Assembly (NCBI GenBank): GCA_031268395.1
Contig: JAIRXI010000227.1
Location: 1-13,372 of the forward strand
From: Tannerella sp.
GTDB taxonomy: Bacteria; Bacteroidota; Bacteroidia; Bacteroidales; Tannerellaceae
DNA: 13,372 bases
Direction: 5' to 3'
Shown one piece after another: positions 1 to 7,988 of the stretch. The notes below the pieces were generated by a model. It saw only the letters and a program-made list of their open reading frames with translations. It was not told where the DNA came from and ran no database searches. Each line of letters opens with the position of its first letter. Position 1 is the first letter of the stretch. The translations under genes were made by a program, and so were the position numbers.

Positions 1-1776
1 CTGCGGGCGGGGTATTTCGGCCCTGCGTTTCAGGGCCAGCGGTGTGGTGTGAGCGGTTATGTCCGGAGCCTGCGATACCGTTTCGTGGCAACCGGTGCAG
101 CTCCTGACTTCTCCCGGCATGTAGTTCACATACGTCCGCTCGGTCTGGAGCGCACGGTAGCCGGAATCCAGCGCCTGCAGGAAGATATTCTTTTCCGCAG
201 GAACCAGGAAACGGGCCGAACCGTCCGGCTCCACCGTCACCACGCCATGCTGAATTTTCAGGCCCAGGTGGGTGTCTTTGGTGACGACGGCGTGCTGCTG
301 GTCATATTCGTCCTGCATGTAATTCGGCTGGTAAAACCGCCGGGCGCCCCAGGGACGCGGCACCTGTTCGAGCACCCGCAGGTATTTCACCGAACCGTGT
401 GCCACGTTCGCCAGCCCCCTGTACACGTCGGTCACGATACACTCCGCCAGCTGCCTGCCGGCCAGTTCCTCATTTACCCGGGAGGGGATAACGGGCGGCA
501 CTTCACGCGCAGTCAGCGGCACCGGACGGAAACAGGAAATGTTTGTTGCGGAATAAATGGGCGTCACCTTCCCGCCTTCCTCCAGGAAATAGAGCTGGTA
601 TGCTCCGGCATCGCTCCACTCCGGGCCGGACGGCTTGTGCGAAACCAGGTATTCGGAGCGCGAAAGAGGGTAGCTTTCCCGGAACAGCGGCCCGTGTCCG
701 TTTCTGTCCTTCGTCCATTTAGTGCTGTCGTCCGGGTCGCGGAATGCAAATCCCCATTCTTCGCGGACATCCGTCTGCGGCGTGATACAGGTCATGGGTG
801 CGCGGGTGCGTATGTCGCCGTTTGTGTGGACGCGCACGATCGTGCCCACACAGTTGTGCGGACAGCAGTGGGGCGTCCCGGTAAACACATATTCGTTGGG
901 CGCTCCGGGAATGGGACGCGCCATGATCATTGTAGTCGGAAAGTCGACGTCGTTGCCGTACACTTCCATGGAGTTGGAGCCGTCGGGGTTCATCGCCCAG
1001 AGGCATTTCACAGATACGGCGCCCTTGTCGATGTATTCCCAGCGGGTATACAGGATGCGTCCGTCGGGCAGCACGGCGGGCGTGTTTTCCGAGACCGAGC
1101 TGTTGGTCAGCTTCCGCATGTTTCGCCCGTCGCCGTCGATCCGGTACAGGACGGTGGTCGTGAAAATATCGGGCGCGTCGCACAGGATACCGAACTTGCA
1201 ACGGGTAGAAATAAACGCAATCCCTCCGTCGGGAAGGTAGCAGGGATCAAGGTCTTCCGTGCCGTGGTGATAGCCGTCGATTTGGTATTTTGCGACGGTT
1301 TCTTCTTCATCGCCGGGCGAGAAGGTGAGTTGCCGCAGGCCGCGACCGTCAACGCCCACCTCATAGAGGCGGTATCCCATGTCGCTGGACGCTTTCCAGG
1401 CAAACACAATCCGCCGGGCGTCGAACGAGACGTCAAAGGCGCCGAAGACGCCTCCGGTCAGCGAAGGCGCCAGTTCTTCCACCTCGCCGGTCTCAAGCGA
1501 CAGCACACAGAGGCTGCCGCCCGGCATCCAGCTGCTGTTCAGGTATTCCGTGTAATAGTGGTTGCTGTTGTAGGTATAGCGCTTGACAAACGCGATCTTT
1601 TCGATCCCCTGTTTTACCAGCCTGTCCCAGACGGCTTTTTCTTCCGCATCCGGGACGTAGACTTCCGCCGTCCGTTTTTCCGTGAGGGAAACGGTTCCCG
1701 TCAGGCACAGGAAAGCCAGCAGCAGCCCCGATATGCCCGTCCACAGTTTTATCCTGTTCTTTTTCGATGTTCTCAT
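1..1776 (-). CDS. HzsA-related secreted protein with heme-c motif (3' end cut by window)
   Basis: This frame is open for 592 codons from an ATG at 1776 to the window edge, so the C-terminus is missing. Residues about 11-30 form a hydrophobic signal or anchor after a basic start (RTSKKNR). The body has TolB/WD40-like and HzsA-like motifs: LDPCYLPDGG near residues 176-185, DGRILYTRWEY at 238-248, and a Cys/His cluster HCCPHNC at 303-309. A single CxxCH heme-c motif (C560, C563, H564) lies near the cut end. These are hallmarks of the hydrazine-synthase-alpha-related family found widely outside anammox bacteria; the substrate of such homologs is unknown, and I do not infer hydrazine synthesis. 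It is the third gene of an operon: its ATG lies 3 bases after the stop of the propeller/peroxidase gene, in the same frame. The protein is probably periplasmic or surface-anchored. The family call is from memory of motifs; a generic PD40-repeat cytochrome is the alternative. Confidence 0.8.
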   Translation of the reverse strand, partial: MRTSKKNRIKLWTGISGLLLAFLCLTGTVSLTEKRTAEVYVPDAEEKAVWDRLVKQGIEKIAFVKRYTYNSNHYYTEYLNSSWMPGGSLCVLSLETGEVEELAPSLTGGVFGAFDVSFDARRIVFAWKASSDMGYRLYEVGVDGRGLRQLTFSPGDEEETVAKYQIDGYHHGTEDLDPCYLPDGGIAFISTRCKFGILCDAPDIFTTTVLYRIDGDGRNMRKLTNSSVSENTPAVLPDGRILYTRWEYIDKGAVSVKCLWAMNPDGSNSMEVYGNDVDFPTTMIMARPIPGAPNEYVFTGTPHCCPHNCVGTIVRVHTNGDIRTRAPMTCITPQTDVREEWGFAFRDPDDSTKWTKDRNGHGPLFRESYPLSRSEYLVSHKPSGPEWSDAGAYQLYFLEEGGKVTPIYSATNISCFRPVPLTAREVPPVIPSRVNEELAGRQLAECIVTDVYRGLANVAHGSVKYLRVLEQVPRPWGARRFYQPNYMQDEYDQQHAVVTKDTHLGLKIQHGVVTVEPDGSARFLVPAEKNIFLQALDSGYRALQTERTYVNYMPGEVRSCTGCHETVSQAPDITAHTTPLALKRRAEIPRPQ

Positions 1777-1779
1777 ATT

Positions 1780-3603
1780 TTATAATGTCTGGATGTATAA
1801 AATCAGGGCGTCCAGTTCCTCTCCGCTCAGGCGCTGCGTAGCCCCGTGCCGGTCGCCGGAATTGAACTTCGTGAACACGTCCCGGAGCGTTTCCGCCCGT
1901 CCGTCGTAGAGGTAGGGAGCCGTGCGCCACAGTTCGCGCAGCGAAGGCGTGTCGAAAGCACGCCCCTGGTCGGCGCCATCGCCCGTCCCCACATCATATT
2001 TCATCCGGTCGGTCAGGTACTGATCGCCGTGACACCGGAGGCAGCCGGTCTGTTCAAACAGTTTCCGGCCTTTCTGCTGCGGATCTTTCCGCCTGTATTC
2101 CTGCAAATAGGGACTTTCCACGGGAGCGAGGTGTTTGAGGTACTCGTCCATGTCGGCGGCCAGCGATTCGGGTTGCCGGGTTTGCAGCGTATGCAGAATC
2201 CCGTTTCGCACGGCCCGTTCTGCCGATTCGCGGATGCCGGTGATCATGCATGGCGGCGTGACGTGCGAATAAAGCAGACTTTTGGTGTTCTTCGGATTCC
2301 CCAGCCCGTCGTTTTGCTGGTCCCAGTTCAGCCCGTCGGCCCTCCCCTCGGGATGGCAGGAGGCGCAGCTTTGCCACTGCTGGTAGCAGATGGAGGCATC
2401 GCTGAAGGCAAGCGCTCCGCGCCGGACGGCGTCGGGCGCCGGCTCGTTGCCGAGCGTCAGGACAGCCGTTGTTGCCGGCCGGTCGGCACCGACCGGAACC
2501 GCTTCCACGAACGGCGAAAAGAGACTGCTTGCATATACCGTTCCGCCGGCATACGCCACTTCGCGGGGCGAACGTCCCTTCAGTGCAATGCGTTTTTTAT
2601 ACGGCGTGGCAAACGACAGCGAAGCACTCAGGTCTTCTCCGGAAGACAGGTAGGGATCGGTCAGCTGCCCGGAAAAGAACCCGGCCAGTTTTTCGTGCAG
2701 TCCGTTCAGGTCGAGGAGCATCAGCTCGTGCGTCCCCGAAAGGGCGATGAAGAGCGTGCCCCTGCCGTCGGTGCAGATGCCTGCCGGATTGGCGGCGCCG
2801 TGGTCTACGTCGTCCAGTAGCACGGTAGCGTAGACGGAGTCTTTCTTCAGGTCGATAATGCTCAGGGCGTTTGTATTCACCCAGCCTCTGTCGAGCTGGG
2901 TGATCGGCATGCCGTAGCGCGACAGCAGGTGGACGGCATACAGATAGTTGCCGTCCGGCGAACCGGCCAGTCCCCTGACGGACTGGGCGCCGTTCGGAAG
3001 CGTCACATGGGCGCGTACGGTGTTGGCCGGCACGTCGATCAGCGTGATCTGCGCGGCCACCTTCTCGCCGGAAGCGGCCTGCACCGGCAGGAAGTTGGCC
3101 ACCGCCACCGTGTGTCCGTCCTGTCCGGCGTATACGGCGCGAGGCTCGCGCCGTGCCGGAAGTGTTGCCGTCACCCTGTTTTTCGACAGGTCAACAACGG
3201 AAACCGTGCCGGAAAAACGGTTGGCGACATAGAGGTATTTCCCGTCGGGAGACAGGGCCATCCCCGACGGGGTGTGGCCTGTCGGGATGGACGTTTTCAC
3301 CTTCCCTTTCGGCAGGGAAATGACGTCCACCCTCCCCCGGGCCTCTCCGCAGGCGGCGAATAGCGTGGCGCCGCCGGGAGCAAGCAGGAGATGATTGGGA
3401 TGCTGCTTTAAGGCTATTTTCCCGGTCACAGCGCCCGATTTCAAGTCGGTCACGGCAATTGCCCGGTCCGTCGTGAGGGCTGTATAGAGCGTCTCCGACT
3501 GTTCGTCCACGGCCATCGCTCCGGGAGAAAGGTAGTTTTCCGGCAGAAGAAAACACAGGGAACATGCAGCCAGCAACAAAAAGGCGGCAATCTTGGCTTT
3601 CAT
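1780..3603 (-). CDS. YVTN-type beta-propeller fused to di-heme cytochrome c peroxidase/MauG-like domain
   Basis: The protein has 607 residues. The ATG at 3603 is chosen because it begins a signal peptide (MKAKIAAFLLLAAC, with a possible lipobox LAAC at Cys14) and sits 4 bases after the stop of the upstream cupin gene; in-frame starts further up lie inside that gene. Residues about 30-390 carry seven-bladed-propeller style repeats (SPDGKYLYVANRFSGTVSVVDL and similar). Residues about 405-607 form a di-heme peroxidase domain with two CxxCH motifs (CASCH at 413-417, CLRCH at 521-525), followed by the family-typical segment FDTPSLRELWRTAPYLYDGR and FTKFNSGDRHG. Members of this fold oxidise small molecules or reduce peroxide in the periplasm using covalently bound hemes; the electron partner here is unknown. 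It is the middle gene of the cupin, peroxidase, HzsA-like operon. The domain call is secure; the substrate is not known. Confidence 0.88.
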   Translation of the reverse strand: MKAKIAAFLLLAACSLCFLLPENYLSPGAMAVDEQSETLYTALTTDRAIAVTDLKSGAVTGKIALKQHPNHLLLAPGGATLFAACGEARGRVDVISLPKGKVKTSIPTGHTPSGMALSPDGKYLYVANRFSGTVSVVDLSKNRVTATLPARREPRAVYAGQDGHTVAVANFLPVQAASGEKVAAQITLIDVPANTVRAHVTLPNGAQSVRGLAGSPDGNYLYAVHLLSRYGMPITQLDRGWVNTNALSIIDLKKDSVYATVLLDDVDHGAANPAGICTDGRGTLFIALSGTHELMLLDLNGLHEKLAGFFSGQLTDPYLSSGEDLSASLSFATPYKKRIALKGRSPREVAYAGGTVYASSLFSPFVEAVPVGADRPATTAVLTLGNEPAPDAVRRGALAFSDASICYQQWQSCASCHPEGRADGLNWDQQNDGLGNPKNTKSLLYSHVTPPCMITGIRESAERAVRNGILHTLQTRQPESLAADMDEYLKHLAPVESPYLQEYRRKDPQQKGRKLFEQTGCLRCHGDQYLTDRMKYDVGTGDGADQGRAFDTPSLRELWRTAPYLYDGRAETLRDVFTKFNSGDRHGATQRLSGEELDALILYIQTL

Positions 3604-3607
3604 CGGC

Positions 3608-4315
3608 TCACTCTCCCAGAAAATGGAGGTTGATGGATTGTACCTGATGACGAACCGCCTCGCCTGCATGGACGTTGGCCACTTCCGTGATAATGGCGCC
3701 CTGCGGACCGGCAAACTGCCAGTGGTGAGAATACACCCGCGAAAGGGGTACAAATTCGCCCGGAAGTGTTTTTATCACATGTTTGACCGTTACGCCGCCT
3801 TCGTGGCAGGCCGGGATCCGGATGTCGGGGAAGGAGGCCAGGTTGTCTTCGCCCTCGCCCACAATGTAGCTCAACCCGTTGCGCACCAGCCATCCTTCCC
3901 TCTTTGCCGGCAGGTCGCCTTCCGGCTTTTCATGCCAGTGTTCCGGCAACATCTGGCCGGGCAGCAGGAACAGATCCTGCAACATATACCGGTCCTCCGT
4001 ATGGTTGACATACATGATCGCCGCCAGACCCACTTCCGTAAAGCGCCCCGTCCCATAGTCGCTCACCCACAGCTGTGTGCGGGTATTGGCGGTGACAGGA
4101 TAACGGTAATACTTCATCAGCCGGAGGATGGCATCCTTCGCCGCCTCTTCGTTAAACGTTCCGTCCGCCGCATAGAAATCCGCATTGTCAAACGTCAGGG
4201 ATTCCTTTTGGCAGCCGTTTTCCTCACACGATTTTCCGGCATCGCCGGCAGGCTTGTTTCCCTGCCCGCAGGCCGTCATAACTGCACATGCAATGATCAA
4301 AACCAGCTTCTTCAT
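3608..4315 (-). CDS. Cupin-fold lipoprotein
   Basis: The protein has 235 residues. The N-terminus MKKLVLIIACAVMTACGQ is a lipoprotein signal with lipobox MTAC (Cys16 lipidated). A complete cupin motif 1 is visible: G120-x5-H126-x-H128, then E140-x6-G147, with an unusually long spacer between the His pair and Glu. Motif 2 is represented by PGEFVPLSRVYSHHW (H197 or H198). Together these could bind one divalent metal. The layout resembles the D-lyxose isomerase-like cupins, but a sugar-isomerase role for a lipoprotein is only a guess. A Cys-rich patch (CEENGC, 30-35) follows the anchor. It is the first gene of a three-gene operon, with a TATCTTTG promoter box about 107 bases upstream. Another ATG 7 bases upstream is out of frame. 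The cupin call is firm and the function open. Confidence 0.78.
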   Translation of the reverse strand: MKKLVLIIACAVMTACGQGNKPAGDAGKSCEENGCQKESLTFDNADFYAADGTFNEEAAKDAILRLMKYYRYPVTANTRTQLWVSDYGTGRFTEVGLAAIMYVNHTEDRYMLQDLFLLPGQMLPEHWHEKPEGDLPAKREGWLVRNGLSYIVGEGEDNLASFPDIRIPACHEGGVTVKHVIKTLPGEFVPLSRVYSHHWQFAGPQGAIITEVANVHAGEAVRHQVQSINLHFLGE

Positions 4316-4421
4316 AGTTCATATAATAATTAATTGTTCGATTTCCGTTTTTCGGTTTTTTATCCGTTCCCTTCGCCCTGCCGCCTGTCGGGCATGGCCC
4401 GTACGGCAGCAAAGAAGCGGT

Positions 4422-4429
4422 CAAAGATA
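4422..4429 (-). promoter_or_regulatory. -7 box TATCTTTG of the cupin/peroxidase/HzsA-like operon
   Basis: On the minus strand the sequence reads TATCTTTG, an exact match to the Bacteroidota -7 consensus TAnnTTTG. It faces the cupin gene and lies in the 233-base gap between that gene and the glycosidase-like gene. I see no TTG at the expected -33 distance, so the upstream half is weak. The implied leader is roughly 100 bases. The rest of the gap shows no convincing terminator. Confidence 0.45.
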
Positions 4430-4548
4430 ATAAAAATTCCGCAGATTCATTCTTGCTCCGTACGAAGTTCAACAGCAGATGTATACTTCGCGCGGGGCCG
4501 TTTTGTGAGATGCAGAAAGCGGAAGGCCGAAAGTGGGATACCGTCATC

Positions 4549-6417
4549 CTATTCAGGAATACGGTCTTCCTCCACCACCAGGATGTCGTATATTTCCACC
4601 GCATCGACCCGAACCTGCGCTTTCCCGTCCGCCCAGGTAAAGTCGCACGCCCGACCTGCGGGCTGGAGTGTAATCCCTGACGGCTTCCGGTCGCAGCGAA
4701 TCGACACCTGCAGGGGGCCGACCGGTTCGATAGACCGGATAATTCCCGCACCCGTGTGATCGCCGGACGTATTTACCAGATGCACCGTCCGTTTCCCGTT
4801 CAGCCGGCTGACGGACACGTCCACCCACGGCGATCCGCCGACCTCAACCAGCGGATCGGGGAAGAGCTGGCGCACGGCTGCGTCCACCTGTTTGCGCAAC
4901 GCCTCGCTGCCGCTTTCAAGGTATGCATTACCCACGGCGACGGACAGCAATCCGATCTTTCCCGCGCCCGTGGACTGAACCGTCAGCCCTCCCTCCGCCG
5001 GCGCACGCACGCCGACAAGTCCGGCAAACTGATCGGACGTCTCCCGGCCAATCACCAGCAGGCTGCCGCCGCTCCTGGCATAGTCCGCCAGGTCGGCGCG
5101 GAACGACGGCGCGATGTGCTCCCATTCCGGAATCACAATCAGCGGGAACCGGCTCATGTCCGGCGCCAGCGTTTCCTCGCTCACCAGGTCGACGCTGTGC
5201 TGGCTTTCGAGCAGGCACTGGAGCACGCCCTGCGAGTGGCCCTTGTACTGAGGGAACAGACTCCCGGCGCTATGCTGATAGTCGCTTGTGGACAGCAGCA
5301 GTGCGACCTGCGGAATCTGCATTGAGTGATGGCAGTAAGGTTGCCGTTCGCGGGCGAACCGGGCTACTTCCGCCATGACCTGCATCTCGTCGAGCCGCAC
5401 CGATCCGTCGCGGTTCTGCGTATAGTAGGCCTGAAACCCACCGCCCAGCGCCAGCACGACGGCGGCTTCACGTTTCAGCTGCACGGCCGGCTTCTGTTCC
5501 CGCGGAAAGGGATTATGGGAAAAACTCCACGCCATCAAGTCCCACGGAATGCCCTGACAGGCCAGGTAGCGTCCGGCATAGCGGGCGGCATTGATGCTGT
5601 TGTTCGGCGAATAGTCGCCCGAAAGGAAATCAAGCGCCACGGAGACCGGCTCGGCCATGTGGTGCGTGAAAGCCCAGTTACTGCAAATCTGGAAATCGGG
5701 ATATTCCGACCGCACGGCCGCCACGTAATGGCGCAGGTACCTGCGGAAGCCTTCGCGATGGAACTGCATCCATTCATACCAGTGGGGATCACCGGCCGAT
5801 TTCGGGATATTGCTTATCCCGGTGGCTTCGCGGAAGAGGCGCACGGCCCGTTCGCCGTAGTCCGGCACCGTCGCCCAGCATTCGCCGTCCACCCACACGC
5901 CGTCCACGCCATACCGGCCCGCCAGTTCCTTCAACTGCGGCACGAGCAACCGGTCGACGTAAGGCCCAAAGACCGACGTCTTTTCCCTGTCGCGCGTATG
6001 GTCGGCACGCATCACCGCCCACTCCGGGTGCAACTCGACGGCGCGACTGTCCCACACGCCCGAATAGTGCATGTAGAGCGCCACGCCGCGCCGGGCGGTC
6101 ACCTCGCGCCACGTCCGCAACGGATCGCCCACAAAACCGGGCGCCGGATTGCCCACTTTCGTCGGATAGCTCGTATACCCTGCATGACCTTTGCAGTCGG
6201 TCTGCACATAGTCGGGATGCACCAGCTCTATGATAGCATCTATCATTTCCGGCGTCGTATGTTTTCCGATCTCCCGGCAGTCGTCTCCCGCGTGGAAATC
6301 GAAATGAATACCAAAAAAACTCTGGTCGCGCCGCAAGCGCGCCGGCTCGTCTGCCAGGCACTGCATACCCGTACCCGACATTCCCGCCAATAGAATCAAT
6401 AACTGAATCTTCTTCAT
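4549..6417 (-). CDS. Secreted glycoside-hydrolase-like protein (GHL6/fucosidase-like barrel)
   Basis: The protein has 622 residues. The ATG at 6417 is chosen because it starts a signal peptide (MKKIQLLILLAGMSG...) and lies about 25 bases downstream of a TATCTTTG promoter; the frame stays open upstream to 6627 but reads as non-protein. Residues about 35-400 look like a (beta/alpha)8 barrel: VQTDCKGHAGYTSYP, LYMHYSGVWDSR, HPEWAVMRAD and DGVWVDGECW (172-181, with possible active-site acids D177 and E179). This set recalls the hypothetical glycosyl hydrolase 6 (GHL6) Pfam family and GH29/GH151-type alpha-L-fucosidases. Residues about 410-520 (LIVIPEWEHIAPSFRADLAD, GGSLLVIG) resemble the GH42-type flavodoxin-like trimerisation domain, and a beta-rich tail follows (GKRTVHLVNTSG). 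It is likely periplasmic or exported. The fold class is well supported; the linkage cleaved is unknown. Confidence 0.75.
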   Translation of the reverse strand: MKKIQLLILLAGMSGTGMQCLADEPARLRRDQSFFGIHFDFHAGDDCREIGKHTTPEMIDAIIELVHPDYVQTDCKGHAGYTSYPTKVGNPAPGFVGDPLRTWREVTARRGVALYMHYSGVWDSRAVELHPEWAVMRADHTRDREKTSVFGPYVDRLLVPQLKELAGRYGVDGVWVDGECWATVPDYGERAVRLFREATGISNIPKSAGDPHWYEWMQFHREGFRRYLRHYVAAVRSEYPDFQICSNWAFTHHMAEPVSVALDFLSGDYSPNNSINAARYAGRYLACQGIPWDLMAWSFSHNPFPREQKPAVQLKREAAVVLALGGGFQAYYTQNRDGSVRLDEMQVMAEVARFARERQPYCHHSMQIPQVALLLSTSDYQHSAGSLFPQYKGHSQGVLQCLLESQHSVDLVSEETLAPDMSRFPLIVIPEWEHIAPSFRADLADYARSGGSLLVIGRETSDQFAGLVGVRAPAEGGLTVQSTGAGKIGLLSVAVGNAYLESGSEALRKQVDAAVRQLFPDPLVEVGGSPWVDVSVSRLNGKRTVHLVNTSGDHTGAGIIRSIEPVGPLQVSIRCDRKPSGITLQPAGRACDFTWADGKAQVRVDAVEIYDILVVEEDRIPE

Positions 6418-6445
6418 GGAAAATACTCTTTTAAAATTTGACAGG

Positions 6446-6453
6446 CAAAGATA
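6446..6453 (-). promoter_or_regulatory. -7 box TATCTTTG of the glycosidase-like gene
   Basis: The minus strand reads TATCTTTGCC, an exact TAnnTTTG match 28 bases before the ATG at 6417. The -33 position carries TTAC instead of TTTG at about 20 bases spacing. The very short leader supports the chosen start codon. The box is identical to that of the cupin operon. The surrounding 249-base gap has nothing else I can support. Confidence 0.55.
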
Positions 6454-6666
6454 ATGCAAAATATATACTGTACGTAACGGGACGCCCGGAAAAACGTCCG
6501 AACCGTGATTCGTGTGACTGGCATAAACCCATGTACAGTCCGGCTGATGAACGGCCTTCATTCTCTCTTCCCTTTCGCAGACGGGCCAAAGAATACGGTA
6601 TATGCATGACCATGATACATCTGACATATACAGCTCTGACGCAACAAACTTTATTCGCTGTAAAAT

Positions 6667-7590
6667 TTAAACAGTTTCTGAGGCGAAAACGGAGAAAAAA
6701 CGGTTGAACTCCATGAAGGAACGAAAATTTTTCTTGTATGTTCTTGAGACGGGGATTTCCTTGCTGACGTATTTCAATATCAACAGCAAGCCCTGCTGAC
6801 TGGCATTTGCTTTCTCTACATGGGAAACATTCACGATATACGTCCGGTGACAGCGGATCACGGCCGGATAATTTCCAAGAGCCTCTTCCATTTGCTGGAT
6901 CGTCGTCCGAATTGTTTTTCGCGAAACCTTTCCGTTTTCATTCAGATAATGTATATCTACATAATTTCCCAATACTTCCATATACAGAATATGGCTGGGT
7001 TTCAGCATTAAAGAATCTTTTGTGCTGCCCGACAGGGTGATCATTTCGTCCGGCGCCTGCGCTTTCGGCCAGGATTTTTGGGACAGTATGTGGTCACTCG
7101 ACGTCTCTTTTTCCCGCAACAGCACATTCACTTCATTACTGATAATGAAAAAATAAACCACAACACAGACAACCGTGCCCGCTATGCAGTCAAAGGTAAA
7201 CATGGACAAATAGTTCTGCATGAAAGTATGTTCTTCGTTCATAAATAAATGGAAGCGAATGCCGTAATGTTGGAGCGAATACTGCTCTACAAGCAAATAA
7301 GCCAGCGTGATGATGATGATATCGACATACGCGCACAAGAAAAATTTCCACCTTGTCCACGTCTCCCGATGGAGCAGTAAGGGCACAACCGTCATGGCTA
7401 TATAAGTGCATAATGCAGTTACGATCAAATAGATAATAAACATCATCAGATGACGTTCCTTTTCCTCGGCAGGTTCGTATATAAAAATAAATGCCGACAG
7501 AACAAGACCGACACAGAAATCCACCAGCATAAGAATTTTCCCTTTATGCCGGAATGGTGGAAATGATCGTGTCAGAAATTGAATTAGCAT
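6667..7590 (-). CDS. Membrane-anchored LytTR-family transcriptional regulator
   Basis: The protein has 307 residues. The N-terminal half has four hydrophobic helices at about residues 20-39 (ILMLVDFCVGLVLSAFIFIY), 47-72, 84-104 (FFLCAYVDIIIITLAYLLVE) and 128-152. The C-terminal part, about 190-295, is a LytTR DNA-binding domain with typical features: ILYMEVLGNYVDIHYLN, TIRTTIQQMEEAL, VIRCHRTYIVN and VSRTYKKNF. No receiver domain is present, so signal input probably comes through the membrane part, not through phosphorylation. LytTR proteins bind paired direct repeats upstream of targets. Here the gene lies between two glycosidase-like genes, and both it and GH106 border the 1-kb gap, making them plausible targets. 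A good promoter lies upstream at 7636-7666. Family call is secure; targets are inferred. Confidence 0.9.
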   Translation of the reverse strand: MLIQFLTRSFPPFRHKGKILMLVDFCVGLVLSAFIFIYEPAEEKERHLMMFIIYLIVTALCTYIAMTVVPLLLHRETWTRWKFFLCAYVDIIIITLAYLLVEQYSLQHYGIRFHLFMNEEHTFMQNYLSMFTFDCIAGTVVCVVVYFFIISNEVNVLLREKETSSDHILSQKSWPKAQAPDEMITLSGSTKDSLMLKPSHILYMEVLGNYVDIHYLNENGKVSRKTIRTTIQQMEEALGNYPAVIRCHRTYIVNVSHVEKANASQQGLLLILKYVSKEIPVSRTYKKNFRSFMEFNRFFSVFASETV

Positions 7591-7635
7591 CGTAAATAAT
7601 CCTCCTCAGAAATACATTCCATATTTATGTGAGGG

Positions 7636-7666
7636 CGAAAGTAAGTATAATTTCCATTCCGACAAA
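7636..7666 (-). promoter_or_regulatory. Promoter of the LytTR gene
   Basis: On the minus strand, TTTG (7663-7666) is followed by exactly 19 bases and then TACTTTCG (7636-7643). This fits the Bacteroidota pattern TTTG-N19-TAnnTTTG with one mismatch. It would start transcription about 40 bases before the ATG at 7590. Confidence 0.6.
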
Positions 7667-7824
7667 ATTCCGGCGCTTCCCACTTGATTCCCTTACAGAA
7701 ACAGTCTGCTATATTAAATTATTGTATTTCAGCGAACAGATACCAATCTCGACTGCGAAAACATTTATTTACATAACGTATTTTTTTGGTTTTTTGTCTT
7801 GGCAAAAACAAAATGTTATTTATT

Positions 7825-7862
7825 AAAAAAAGAAGATAGCCCGGGTGCTTACCCGGACTATC
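7825..7862 (-). terminator. Strong intrinsic terminator reading leftwards
   Basis: On the minus strand the arms GATAGTCCGGGT and ACCCGGGCTATC pair over 12 positions (one G-U) around the loop AAGC, then comes TTCTTTTTTT. On the plus strand the same central pair would be a C-A mismatch and no T-run follows, so it acts on minus-strand transcripts. It lies upstream of the LytTR promoter, not at the end of any large gene. Confidence 0.75.
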
Positions 7863-7877
7863 ATCGCAACATAACAT

Positions 7878-7900
7878 AAAAAAACCCTTAAATAGAGGGT
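7878..7900 (-). terminator. Second, tandem intrinsic terminator reading leftwards
   Basis: On the minus strand ACCCT, a 7-base loop and AGGGT are followed by a run of T (seven in total from the arm onward). It is weaker than the terminator 15 bases further on, but has the same orientation. Two in a row imply a real minus-strand transcript arriving from the right. Confidence 0.55.
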
Positions 7901-7910
7901 ATGAGCCATT

Positions 7911-7988
7911 TCACAATGACTTTTCTCCTTCCATACGGCTCTCCCGGTTTATACTTGCGGGAAACCCGTGCAGATATTTTTTTATCAT
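7911..7988 (-). CDS. Tiny ORF (25 residues) just before the tandem terminators
   Basis: It starts MIKKYLHGFPASINRESRME and ends 11 bases before the first terminator hairpin. Its ATG overlaps the TGA of the preceding tiny ORF (ATGA), an arrangement that allows coupled translation. I recognise no family. Chance is a serious alternative for an ORF this short. Confidence 0.2.
   Translation of the reverse strand: MIKKYLHGFPASINRESRMEGEKSL

Noticed and set aside
49..1785. Long plus-strand ORF of 578 codons
   Set aside because: It lies antisense to the HzsA-like gene, whose minus-strand frame has a signal peptide and family motifs. The plus reading is Arg/His/Val-rich with no motif, typical of a shadow in GC-rich DNA.
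3604..3753. Upstream start for the propeller/peroxidase gene
   Set aside because: It would add 50 residues overlapping the cupin gene and bury the signal peptide; the ATG at 3603 is better.
5326..6393. Plus-strand ORF of 355 codons
   Set aside because: Antisense shadow of the glycosidase-like gene at 4549-6417, without motifs.
7920..7960. Group II intron-like string (minus strand GGGAGAGCCGTATGGAAGG)
   Set aside because: It resembles a common intron segment, but the matching complementary half and any maturase or domain V sequence are absent nearby.
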